This document shows positions 38,082-49,236 of a stretch of DNA of 64,000 nucleotides, piece after piece; position 1 is the stretch's first letter, and every line of letters begins with the position of its first letter. The notes below the pieces were generated by a model. That model did not search any database, was not told the DNA's origin, and saw only the letters and a list, made by a program, of their open reading frames with translations. This DNA comes from Batillaria attramentaria (taxonomy: Eukaryota; Mollusca; Gastropoda; Batillariidae), in the NCBI GenBank assembly GCA_018292915.2, contig JACVVK020000211.1:167001-231000 (forward strand), given 5' to 3'. Both the position numbers and the translations under genes were made by a program.

Positions 38082-38519
38082 CTTCTGTTTGGTCATGTCG
38101 ACTGTTAGTGGTATCTGGGAGGGGCCAGCCTATTGGAGAATACCGTATTGCCACCGGTACATGTGTATGTACTGATAAGTACAGTATATATACTGTCAGT
38201 GGTGTGAGGTTTGCATTCATGAATCTGTCTTTCTGAGGGTGTGTGTGTGTGTGTGCATGGCTGCGTGCGTGTGTGTGTGTGTGTGTGCACTACGCTGTCA
38301 GTACATGTAGAAGTGTTTGAGCTTGTTTTGTCTGTACATAGTTTCTGCCTGTACTTTCGTTCCTTTGAAAATGCACAGACTACGGTACATATACACTGCA
38401 AACCTGGATCCTTGCGAACATTTCATCAGATAGTCAGTATTTTGCCTCAGCATTCAGTGGTTTCAGTCATTGTTTTGTGTTATTAGCAAAGGAGTGGTGG
38501 TTATAAGTTCCATTTAGCT

Positions 38520-39083
38520 GGGATGATGTCTTTGAGCCCCTGTCTCATTGGGCCCCCGTCTTATTGGGCCCCGTCTCATTGGGCCCCGTCTCTTTGGGCC
38601 CCCGTCTCTTTGGGCCCCCATTTTTCAGTTACCATGTAGAGACGTTTCTCAAGCTAAGAAACTTTTGTGAACCTGGCAGGTATGAAATGTGCAAGCTCCA
38701 GAAGGATGAATTTTGAGTGCATGATCCATTATTAATGCAAAACAGGAAGAAAATAGCGGGAGTCGAACTGACCCGCGTTTGAACTTCAGGCACGATCACG
38801 TGCCAAAGTCCAAAGTAAATCAGTAAATCTATTCTTAGAGCGGCATAGGCTAGATCCCCGATCGCGCACGAGTACTGGTGCCCAGACTGCCTTCTTGAAA
38901 CGGTCTAACCAGATTTAACTAGCATCCTGTCACGTTAAATTAGATGGGGGCCCAATGAGACGGGGGCCCAAAGAGACGGGGGCCCAATGACACGTTTTCT
39001 TATTTATTTTGCTACAAAAAGAAAAGTGTTGGGGCCCAATGACGTGGGGGCCCAGTGAGACGGGGGCCCAAAGAGCAATCCCC
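38520..39083. mobile_element. Foldback element with GGGCCC-rich terminal repeats, 8-bp duplication
   Basis: The left end carries tandem 16-bp units of the type TCTCATTGGGCCCCCG and TCTCTTTGGGCCCCCG. The right end carries the same units inverted. The outermost bases also pair (GGGATGATGTCTTTG on the left against GGGGATTGCTCTTTG). ATTTAGCT (38512-38519) and ATTTGGCT (39084-39091) flank it as an 8-bp duplication with one mismatch, as in hAT or P elements. The interior is non-coding. Confidence 0.75.
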
Positions 39084-39709
39084 ATTTGGCTTGTACAGTA
39101 CATATATTGACAAACTCATCAGCTGGAAGCGAAGGATTTTGTTGAAGTAATTTGTATTTGATCATGATAGTAGTTCTGCAACCAGAGACATTTTGGTGCT
39201 AGAACATGTAGTCATGAAACTGAACAGTTTGGCATCAGAAAACTCTCTCTTTGTCTTTGTCTTTCCTATAAACAAGTGAAATGCTGCGTGCGTAATCATT
39301 GTTACGTTTTGTTGCCGTGCATTTACTGTATATATATCACACTAATGATTTACTCAGACTACGTGGTACATGAATTTTATATTTTGTGTGTGCAATAACC
39401 CTGAAGATGGAACGCATATGGTGCAATAGTCAATTACTGTACAGCATTTTATTTGGAGTGATACCGGTATCAACGCCAGCTGAACAAACTTCAAGTGGAA
39501 GGAGGAGTTCTCTGTTGGTCTGGGTTCTTGTAAGGCTCATGATGCACGGGAGACATTTTTTGTTTGAATGAACACGGAAACAGTTCAAACACGCTCTGGA
39601 CAAGTAGGGCAAAGGCATGTTGTCGCTCGCGTCACACAAGAAACACGGAAAAACACCATGTTCGCTGTTTGTTCTGACTAAAAACAGTCCCTTGTCGGAA
39701 CTGTGTTCA

Positions 39710-39744
39710 TTAGGTCGATGTCACAAGTTGTGACATCGACCTAA
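39710..39744. repeat. Perfect 35-bp palindrome
   Basis: TTAGGTCGATGTCACAA, one central G, then its exact reverse complement: 17-bp arms with a single-base loop. Confidence 0.95.
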
Positions 39745-39794
39745 CGAATACAAGTTGGCCCCGTTTGATAGGAAAGCATGTTTCAAGAAGCAAG

Positions 39795-40112
39795 GATCCC
39801 TCAAGGCTGAGTGAGACACGCTGGGACCAAGCTTCATATCCTCTTGAACTGTGGCAGGATACATGCCCTGGATGACTGAAAAAGTATATGATGCGTTGGC
39901 TGAATAAGAAGAAACGACAGAAAAACAATAGGACGTTCGTTCGAGAGGCATGGATCCCTCAAGGCTGAGTCAGAAATGCTGGGGCCGTGCTTCATATCCT
40001 TGGGAATTGTCAACTATTACAGGACATGTGTCCTGGATGACTGAAAAAGTATAGGACACTTGGCCAGAATAAGAAGAAACAACACAAAAACAATAGGACG
40101 TACGTCCACCTT
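39795..40112. repeat. Tandem duplication of about 160 bp
   Basis: The blocks starting CCCTCAAGGCTGAGT at about 39796 and 39956 run in parallel through GGATGACTGAAAAAGTATA and AATAAGAAGAAAC to AACAATAGGACGT. A GATGTGAATCCCTTGC end near 40175 resembles the TIR of the hAT-like element at 25164, so this may be part of a related element. Confidence 0.7.
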
Positions 40113-41684
40113 TGTAAAAAAAAATAATGGTACATTCTGTAAATGAAACGGTTTATGACCGATGTCTGGTGTTGATGTGAATCCCTTGCATTTCGTTACA
40201 ATAAGTGATACAAACAGTGAATCAAGACTCAAAGGGCTTATTGTTTATGCCCGTGGCCCACGAGTCTTCACATGGACTACGATACAAGGGTTGTGAGGAG
40301 AGTAATTTCGCTAGGAGGTGTCATGTGCAGGTGATGTTGTCTAAAGTAGACGCTGTCAGGCGACGTCCAGGGAAAAAAGCATCAGAAATCATGAGCACAT
40401 TTGCCGGAGACTATTTTGTTGCTCTTGTTGTTGCTGTTTAGTGTTTCGTGTTTCTTCAGCACTTGAACTTACTCAGAGCATCGGCATGGGTCTTTTGTTT
40501 TGTGTGTGTGTTTATTGTACCATATTGGATTGGTTCTGTGGTCTTGGAGAATCTGTATCACGCCTCTGGCTTTAAAACTAGAATGCTGTTGCTTGCTTCA
40601 TAGAATTTATACTTGTGTGTAATGTGATAATTTAGAACACTTGTTGAGATTTGCTGCTTTTGGCAGGGTCTTGCTGTAGTTGATGATGTCCTATTTGAAA
40701 CATAGTTACTGTTTAGCTCAGGCGGTTACTGTGATCACATGCGTAGGTCTGTTTATGTTTTCAGATGAGCTGTATACCCTTCCCCACCCACACACCCACA
40801 CCCACACATAAAAAAACAAACAAACAACCCAACCCCTGCGTTCAGCTCCCCCACTAAACTGCCTGGTTGTGGTAGACGTTCGCTTGCACAGCACAAAACT
40901 TTGATATCTATATTTCAGCTTTCCTTGCTTTTTTAAATGAAGTTTTGCGGTCTATATTTGATGTGCTGACTTGCGATTTGTCCCTGTTCCCCCTTCCTTG
41001 TTGCTCAGTTTGTTAACGACTTGTGCTTCCCCAGGGTTTTTCTGCTTAACATCGAGTGTTTTTGAGATTGGATATATCTATTTCCGCACATTGTCCTTGT
41101 CCGTGCAGAAACCTTATTTATACCTGCAGTGATAATGGTATCGCAGGTTTGAAGTTCTGCGCGGACATGGGCGATGCATGTTTCTGATTATCTTGTACAG
41201 GTTTGTGAAGCTTCGCTTTTTACCGTGCATGGATATTCTTTACAGAATATTTTCCCAGTCCCAGATGCTTGAAGGTGTATTTTTTAACAGAATTATGCCT
41301 GTTGTTTATTTGTTAGTGCAAGCACTAGAAAAACGAGTTACGGCTTACAGAGTGCATAAACTTTTTATTGAAGTGTGCAGTCAGTGTTGTAGACATAGTT
41401 ACGCCATCCTAACTTTGACATGTTGCATGAATGTAACAAAGATCTATCTGTGTCATAATAACACTGTCAATAGTTCGTTTACTAGTCAGCCCTTGTCTCA
41501 GTGTAGCCAGCATAGGCATAGTTGCAAACAGTTATTCCAAATCACACTTCAATCAGAAACATGCTCCTGACCCAAGGGAGGGTACAACTGTGCTGTGTAT
41601 GTAGTGACCTCCCTTAATCTGCAGTATTGCCTTGGTTTAGTTCACCCTCTAGAGCCATTTGCACCTCGTGTAATGCACTACAGC

Positions 41685-42014
41685 TGTGGCGACAGCATAG
41701 CTATTGTACTTGTTGTATTTTTCTCCTGCTATGTCGCTCTCTCGGTGCACTCGCAGAGAAGACACGGGATACAACAGGATACAACTCCAATACTTTATTA
41801 ACAGAAGATGCGCAAGAACAAACTCATGAAAGAGGAAGAACCCAGAACGCTGTGCGGTGCTGCTTATATACTAACAGGTCAGATCTAGAACATTCTGCAA
41901 CTTACTGGCAAGTACGGAATCTTTCCAAGGTTACGTAATTACTGCACTCGCATGTTCTGGGATGGTCTAGAAATTTCCATCGAAATGCAGTGACTTTTCG
42001 CGATCTCTACAACA
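41685..42014 (-). mobile_element. Solo-LTR-like repeat, copy 2
   Basis: Same family and orientation as 37730-38081: starts TGTTGTAGAG and ends GCCACA on the minus strand, with TATATAAG and AATAAAG in the same places. The 3.6 kb between the copies has no gag- or pol-like coding sequence, so they read better as two old solo LTRs than as one element. Confidence 0.65.
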
Positions 42015-42040
42015 GTACTGTTTCCACGAATTAACCCTAA

Positions 42041-42395
42041 ACGGTGTTCCTCACTACGCACATATGTGCGTCGTTTACGCAGAGACTTCAGAATCTAGCG
42101 CAGAGAATTGGGGCTGTAGGTCATTGTGACGCATGGTTTTCAAGACTTGAAAACCGACAGTAAAACAACACACTTCAGACGGTCGCTGGTATTGGAAACA
42201 ACAGAGACTTATGTGCTGGGTTCACCGATCCATAAAGCACGTGTCGTCTCCGACAATCTTGTAAACAGTGGGTCCGGTCGAACCAAGATTTTCATACTTT
42301 GCTCTGACTCTTTGATTTTACAAAATGACCCTCTGAATTTGACAGAGAGGGTCAAGGTGACCCTCAGTTTCGAAAGCTGTAACTGCCTAATCCTA
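42041..42395. mobile_element. Diverged member of the CAGTGTTC hAT-like family
   Basis: CGGTGTTCCTCACTACGCA at the left, TTTACGCAGAGACTTCAG, and CGAAAGCTGTAACTG near the right match the small element at 29975-30141, with about 190 extra bases in the middle. The right terminus is not clear. Confidence 0.45.
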
Positions 42396-43152
42396 ACTCG
42401 GGATGGGGAGCAGGGGAACTATAGTGAGTCAGAGTGTGATTGCATAGGTAAAGCTCGACTGTCACAAGGGGTGACCTATACTAATTCAGCAGTAATTACA
42501 TCGTGTTAGTCAGTTGCACGCAAAGGGTTAACACGGGAATGGGAAATGAATATTATCAACTCCCACTTTTGCGAGGGATTGCATCTGCTTTCGCAATTCT
42601 GGTTCTGCAAGGGTTATGAATTAAATACTTATGTTTAGGGTTTGTGTCATTTCCCAGTTTTACAGTGTCAGTCTGTCCTTGCCAAACTTGATAAATGCAC
42701 AGATCATCATGTAGGACATGCAAGGTTTTGCATGACATTATGTGCTACATGTATTTCATTTCTTCTACATCCAGGTCGGGGAGCTGCGGGTATATTAGAT
42801 TCTTTTATTTTTTGTGGACAGAATTTTATGTAAATGTACTTTTTTATTACGGTCTTTTTGTGAGGAGGGTATTGTTTTTTTTTTTAAAATGATTACGCAA
42901 ATGTTGTGATGCCATAGATGGCGGAGATAGTTTTGCGCAGCTTCTTGTGGGTGAAATTAGACTTCAGGTCCATTCGTTTACGAAGCAGAAGTTTATTTGT
43001 CTGTAGGGCGAGTGTGGCTCATGCATGGAGATCTCGTTTGGTGTTCTTTTTCAAATGTTCAGATGCACAAAATTGTATGCACGAAATTGATGCCTTATTG
43101 ACAATTTTCTGTTGATCATTATGTTCGGGGGTTTTGCTTTGAGTGCTGTTTG

Positions 43153-43200
43153 TAATAAATCTGTTTGGTTTGACACCTAAAAAAAAAAAAAAAAAAAAAA
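43153..43200 (+). terminator. Possible poly(A) site
   Basis: AATAAA is followed about 22 nt later by an A-run of about 21. It could be a genuine cleavage signal for syntrophin transcripts, or the trace of a retroposed sequence. Confidence 0.3.
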
Positions 43201-43693
43201 GGTGCAATTTTTTTTTATCCGTACTATTTAAATTTGAACGTTTTGTCAGTTATCAGTGATGCCGTGTACGTCTTTGTGTAGGGTAGGCATTCAGATTCAG
43301 ATCTTGTCAATAATTGTATACATGTTGTTCGCTACCTTGATATTTTCTAACTTCAGGCATGTGTTTTCTGATTCTTGCATTTATTTTAGCTTTTAAAACC
43401 GAAAATGTATTTAACATCTTTTACATGATTTGCATTTACTTCATAAATATTTATGAAACTTTGAAACTGGTCGGTGTTACTGATAATTGTGTATTAACTT
43501 GGCAGCTGGGACATGGATGTGTTTGTGTTGCGTTTAACACAGGATTGTAGTGTAATATTCATCTGTTAGATAGTTGCAGTCTCTCACAGTAACGTGTTAG
43601 TATTGTTCAACAAAACGTGATGCGATCCCACAAAAGGGGGAGAAAGCTGCACAGCCACTTTTGAGAAAGCCGGAAAAAAAGAAAGACCCCCCT

Positions 43694-43695
<2 letters not shown>

Positions 43696-43752
<57 letters not shown>
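43696..43752. repeat. (CA)n microsatellite
   Basis: A clean CA run preceded by A- and C-runs. Confidence 0.95.
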
Positions 43753-43755
<3 letters not shown>

Positions 43756-44004
43756 CCCCACAAACAAACCGGAACTAATGAAAAAAAGGATGAGGGGTCA
43801 ATCTTAGCGATTGTGAGATTTTTCCATTCTCAGGTCCTTAAACAACTGATACAATTTCTGTGATTATTTCAAGGCTAACACTGTGTAACTTATAAACATG
43901 TAAAAAAACAACCAAAAAAAAAACAAACCCATACACATGTACCACCATGCTGCCATACTGGCATGATGTCCGTGCCATACTTTTACCAGACATTTTCTAA
44001 AAAT

Positions 44005-44165
44005 GGCTCCCCCCCCCCCCCCCCCCCCCCTGAAAAAAAAACAACCCCCCAAAACCCCCCAAACCAAACAAACAAAAAAACACCCCCCCCCCCCCAACCA
44101 AACAAACAAAAAAACAACCCCCCAAAACCCCCCAAACCAAACAAACAAAAAAACAACCCCCAAAA
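44005..44165. repeat. C-run / AAACAAACAAA tandem repeat
   Basis: C-runs alternate with CCAAACAAACAAAAAAACA units in about three copies. The open frames within (Pro/Asn/Lys-rich on one strand, Gly/Phe/Leu-rich on the other) are incidental. Confidence 0.85.
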
Positions 44166-45681
44166 GTCAGCCACTCTTCAAGAGCAGTGTTTCAACAAAC
44201 ACATCTGAGGCCTACACCATTGTACAGAAATGAATTTGACACCTAAAAAAAAACAAAGCAGCTTATCTTCTGCACTTTCCATTGATACCAATAGCTTTCT
44301 ATGCCAAGTGTCACCCTTTGTCCCCCCTGTTGTGGGAGCCCCATCACAAATGTTTCAGTTTATGGGGGAAAACACTTATTTTTTTTGCCTAACTGGAAAC
44401 AATGTTGTCACAGAATAGTTTGCTTCTGTTCAGATGACATTTCATTTCATTGGATCGACACCTTAAGAAAGCAGATATGCCAGATACGCCAGTCAGTTTT
44501 GAAATTAGGTAACGGTACAATCTGTTATTTTTTTCTCATGAGAAGACACGCTTACTGTTTTGTGACGTGTACATAACGTATCAAGTGATTTATGCAAAAT
44601 GACAATCTCATACATGTACTTGTTTGATTTAGTGCGTGACCCCTACACCATCCTAGAACACCTTGTAAACCCCCAAACACCCACCCAGCCCCTAGAACAC
44701 CTTGTGTATTTGTGCTCACTTTTTTTTTTTTTTTTTAATCCCCAGTCACTTATTGCAATTGTTTTCACTACCCAACAGTTTGCTAAGATGGCGTGCCATG
44801 AGAATAGCATAAGATCATTCAGCCTTGCTCATGTACTGTCTGTGGTTTTGCATTTTGATTTATTTTGTATGCAGAGTATGTCGCAGGTGATTTCAGATGA
44901 GTTTTCTTTACTTTTGCAGTAAGTTGTTTTCTTCAGCACCGTAGGAGACACAACCTAGGCTCGAAATAAGACAAAAAATTTGTGAGAGTAGGAAAGAGCA
45001 TATTGGTATTTGTTAGATATTTGGGGTTTTTTCTGTTGTTGTTGTCTTCTTCTACGGGACTAAAGGTACATGTAGCTTGACTGAGTCACAGGAAATAGGT
45101 GTTCGAAGGTTTTCAAATTGAACAGGGCATATTGTGTGGAGTTTAAAACCTTACTGCTTGCGTGCTAAACAGCTGAATGAGCTTTGATTTTGTTGTTGCC
45201 GTTGCCTCCACATGTATAAGCAAATTATTACGATGTAAATTAGAATCTCAGTTGAAGACACAGGCCCATGTTCTCAAACAATGAATTTTTTTTTTGTCTC
45301 CCCACAGAATAGGTCAGAAACATTTATTATTTTTATTGTATTTATTATTTTTCTACTTCTCATTTTTGTACAACAGACCCTATTAGCACGGGTCCTTGTA
45401 ACATCTTGTGCTGTGACAGTTTCTTGCGAGCTTTTTTTTTTCTCCTCTCTCCTTTGTGTTAGGAAGGAACAAGAAATAGGACCGAGGATGTTCCCCGTAA
45501 ATGCTGCCATTTTTGTTGAGGTTTCTTGTGATTTTATACTTGTGATTTTGAATAACTTGCTATTTGCCGGAATAACCTCTGTAAGACAAGATTGAGATTT
45601 GTTATGACTCACCCTGATACATAATATTAAACTCATTGTCATAAATTTGTTTATGTGGTTCTCTTTGTCTCACGCACACAC

Positions 45682-45715
<34 letters not shown>

Positions 45716-45797
45716 CCATTCTGTGTCATATTTATTTAGACTCCAGATGGTCATTAGATCTTGCATTTTAATGTGAATTACATTATAATCACCTTAT

Positions 45798-46013
45798 CTG
45801 TCTATGGATTACTGAAGGATTCCACATGAAGATCACCTCCAGCGTTACAATTACCCAAAATCCTGAAGCTTTCCACAATACAGCCATAGCTAGAACTCGT
45901 GCTGTCTATGGATTACTGAAGGATTCCACATGAAGATCACCTCCAGCGTTACAATTACCCAAAATCCTGAAGCTTTCCACACTACAGCCATAGCTATATA
46001 GAACTCGTGCTGT
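45798..46013. repeat. 104-bp tandem duplication
   Basis: The block CTGTCTATGGATTACTGAAG through GCTAGAACTCGTG is repeated almost exactly. The second copy differs by a TATA insertion (GCTATATAGAAC) and one other base, so it is probably recent. Confidence 0.95.
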
Positions 46014-47925
46014 CTTCTTTGGATGAAGGAATCACAGACCCAGACAACAACTGAAATAAGTCTGTGCATATCTGCTTTGCTCTGGGACTGTACAAAAAAG
46101 GAAATGTGGGCAGATCTACACAGAAGGTGACCTTAGAAAACAAGGTTTCAATCCTTTCGTAATCAGTAATTTTAGACATCTACATGACATACATTACAAA
46201 AAAAAAAAGAAAGAAAGAGGTCAACAGAAGGAAAACGTACATATATAAATAAATCTGGCACAAGTACAAGTATCAAGTATCAACATTACAAGTAAGTTAA
46301 TAATCACGTATGTACCAAACAACAGAAGAAACGCAGATTTTTTTTTTTAGGAAAAGCACCTAGTACCTGTGCGTCAAGAGTGGGCGAGTCACTGTACTAT
46401 TGTAAAAGGGTCTAAGTGCTCGGCAAATCTATGGCACACAGGCCCTATTACCAAGTGAGAGCAATTACTGCCACAAGGGATGGTAAACTTGACTAATCTT
46501 GATTTTAAAAAAACAATCAACGAAAAAACGAAACAACAGCAACAACAAAAACAACTGATAGACTACATATTTTATCAACCAAGTAATGAAAATAAATTTT
46601 TGCATTTCTTTTGTTGCTCAGTATATTTAACACTACACAAGTACAATAAGTAGTTTTGGTACAGCGATTTTTTTAATACACTGTATATGATTAGGTTACG
46701 GAGTACAATCTTCAGACAGTAGAGAGGTCTTAGGTGTGTTTGCATCATAGTTGGCTTGGACGGTACTGATTACTTTGCATCACAGAAAATTCTGATGGGA
46801 CATACAAGTCAAAAGCTGATCAAGAATAAAGAATTGTAGAGGCAAACATGCCAAACACTGGCTGACACGGACAATATGGTTCATGCCATTTTTTATTTTT
46901 ATTTTTTATCACAGTTCACAACAAGATAACAAGCAGTATATACTGTGGACGCAAAATAAAAATCTGTTCACAACGAAAATGTTGTTGAATTCTGGCATAA
47001 CAAGACAGACCCCTTCATTACACAAATGTGGTATCTCAACATCGAGGAATTTTGGTGCCAGTGCATTTTTAGAACAGTGCAGGAGAAGTGAAAAACGTGT
47101 CAACATTCGCCACCTGCAAAATGCAGTAATGCCAAAATTCCATTGTTCTGGTTTTTTTGTTGTTGTTTTTTTCTAACCAATGAAAGTGCATAGTTCTATT
47201 CAGAATCTCTTGCAGCATTCATTCTGTTGATGTCAAGTTTTGCATCACTGTTGTTATGTGGGAATAAACAATTTGACACACCGAAAATTCGTAATGTGGA
47301 TAAGGTCACCGACGTTCCTAGTAGCATGCAGTTAGGAATGAAAAATGTGCATATATCCAACACAGGGAATGTTAGGTCAAGTACACAGGTGTCACATGTA
47401 GCTAGACTAGAACGAGGAACACGTTTACGAAAAGCCTGTGACCATTAACCATCTCATAAGAAAATCATCTAGGTCTCACATTCTCGAGAGAAGTGACTTG
47501 TTATACACAACACCGTGGAAAAGAATTTGCAGAAATTACGTGCTGTTTTTAACTGCACAGAGGAATGTGCTAGTCAAGTCTTCTTCTTCTTCTTCTTCTG
47601 CGTTCCCTGGCTAGTCAAGTCAAAAGGAGTTTAGTGTCTGTAATTGTTTCACAGATAAATCTGATATGGCTATGTGATTTCGTTTTCAAATTCACAGCAT
47701 ATACAATAAAATTCACAGCACAGTACCGGACACTAAGACTTACACAACTGACAAACTACTGTGACTTCTTACGCCGTTTGTTCATGGTAACGACGACATA
47801 TTGAACAAAAACGTCCCACACTGATACCTCTTGGTAGGTCATTCATACACAAACATGCAAATATGTTGCATGTATAAATGAATGTGCCCTCACAGATGCA
47901 TGAATACGCAGAATGGCTTAGTCTG

Positions 47926-48235
47926 CATTTCTGTTGCTTACAAGCAATACTCTGCACGGAATCACACTACCATACACACACAGTTTGCATTTCTGTTGCT
48001 TACAAGCAATACTCTGCACAGAATCACACTACCATACACACACAGTTTGCATTTCTGTTGCTTACAAGCATTACTCTGCACAGAATCACACTACCATACA
48101 CACACAGTCTGCATTTCTGTTGCTTACAAGCATTACTCTGCACAGAATCACACTACCATACACACACAGTCTGCATTTCTGTTGCTTACAAGCAATACTC
48201 TGCACAGAATCACACTACCATACACACACAGTTTG
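47926..48235. repeat. 62-bp minisatellite, five copies
   Basis: Five head-to-tail units contain GCATTTCTGTTGCTTACAAG, AATCACACTACCATACACAC and differ at only a few positions. 62 is not a multiple of three, and all three forward frames stay open across the array. It lies within the presumed FBXO10 3' UTR. Confidence 0.95.
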
Positions 48236-49236
48236 GGAACAGCAAAATTTTGGGTGAATTAAAAACGAGCGAACAGACTTGCGGCACATGAGATGACCAA
48301 CCTCCCAGCACAAACGTCAAGTTTCATAGCTCTGAATTTAGCTCATAACAGTCCCTGTCTTGCAGGATTTGCCAACCACACCTACATGTAAAATAACTTA
48401 CTGTGTTCTACTGCACAAAATGCACAAAATATTCTCTGATGTAAGCGCATCCTGCACAAGCAACAACAAGGTATCTGTATTTGCTTTTAGGTGATCAACA
48501 ACACAGGAAATACAAGCAGAGGAGGACAAAATCTAAAGTTAAACATGAAGAGTGTCAATTGTGTTAAAAGTAAAACAAATGTCACTCTTCATGCCTGTGT
48601 TGTGCAATATAAATACATTTTCATTTACAAAATAAATGCTTAAAAAGATAACCCCACATACTTGCATCCCTTGTTCAAAGTACATCAATATGTGACTGAA
48701 GTTTACAGAAACAGAAGAAGAAGAAGAAAAAGGCTCTGTACAGACTCGGTGCGTACATATCTTTCGGTGGAGTGGGTTCGATTCCAAGCGAAAGCAAGCC
48801 AAACTTTCTTTTCTGACTGAAAGCACTAAGGTATGGTTTTCATGAAACCTTCCATCAAGATAATATATTCCTGAGAGAATGCACTCTGCAATAAAACTTG
48901 CAAAACTCCACATAAAAAGAAACTATTTACCGGGGGGTACTGCTGGTTTTACCACAACACAAAACTGCAGTGCGTGAAACACCAACTATCAGCACTAGTC
49001 TGATCACATACAGTGTTCCCAACAAAATCACTATATTTAAACAAAAAAAAAAAAAAAAAAAAAGGTCACCCGCACAAGTGATAACAGTAATCAGCAAGTG
49101 CATGGTACTCACAACTAAAGTTCAATGAGTCCAATGACAAGCTTCAACAGAAACCACAGATAAAGAAATAAGGTATGGGATTTCAGTACAATGGTCCAAG
49201 CACATCCCTCCACAACTGACAATCCCATCCCCACCT

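Larger units (their letters stand above)
36284..43200 (+). other. Downstream region and possible long 3' UTR of syntrophin
   Basis: No host coding exon is recognised. The first strong poly(A) candidate is AATAAA at about 43153 followed by an A-run (43180-43200), which would imply a UTR of nearly 7 kb. The real end may be earlier. The stretch contains a tRNA-like fragment (37180-37270), two LTR-like repeats, a foldback element (38520-39083), a perfect palindrome (39710-39744), a tandem duplication (39795-40112) and T/G-runs at 36690-36746. Confidence 0.35.
43201..49236. other. Region between syntrophin and FBXO10
   Basis: No host coding sequence is recognised. Contents: (CA)n at 43696-43752, C/A-rich repeats at 44005-44165, (CA)n at 45672-45713, a 104-bp duplication at 45798-46013, and a 62-bp repeat at 47926-48235. 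The part nearest 49236 is presumably the FBXO10 3' UTR. TTTATT motifs near 46886-46910 are minus-strand AATAAA candidates, giving a UTR of roughly 2.3 kb. Confidence 0.4.

Noticed and set aside
37730..42014. Intact LTR retrotransposon
   Set aside because: No target duplication, primer-binding site, polypurine tract or gag/pol coding sequence was found between the LTR-like copies.
47926..48235. CRISPR-like array of regular repeats
   Set aside because: Units are contiguous with no unique spacers, and the genome is clearly eukaryotic; it is a minisatellite. The 169-bp array at 53165 was rejected for the same reason.
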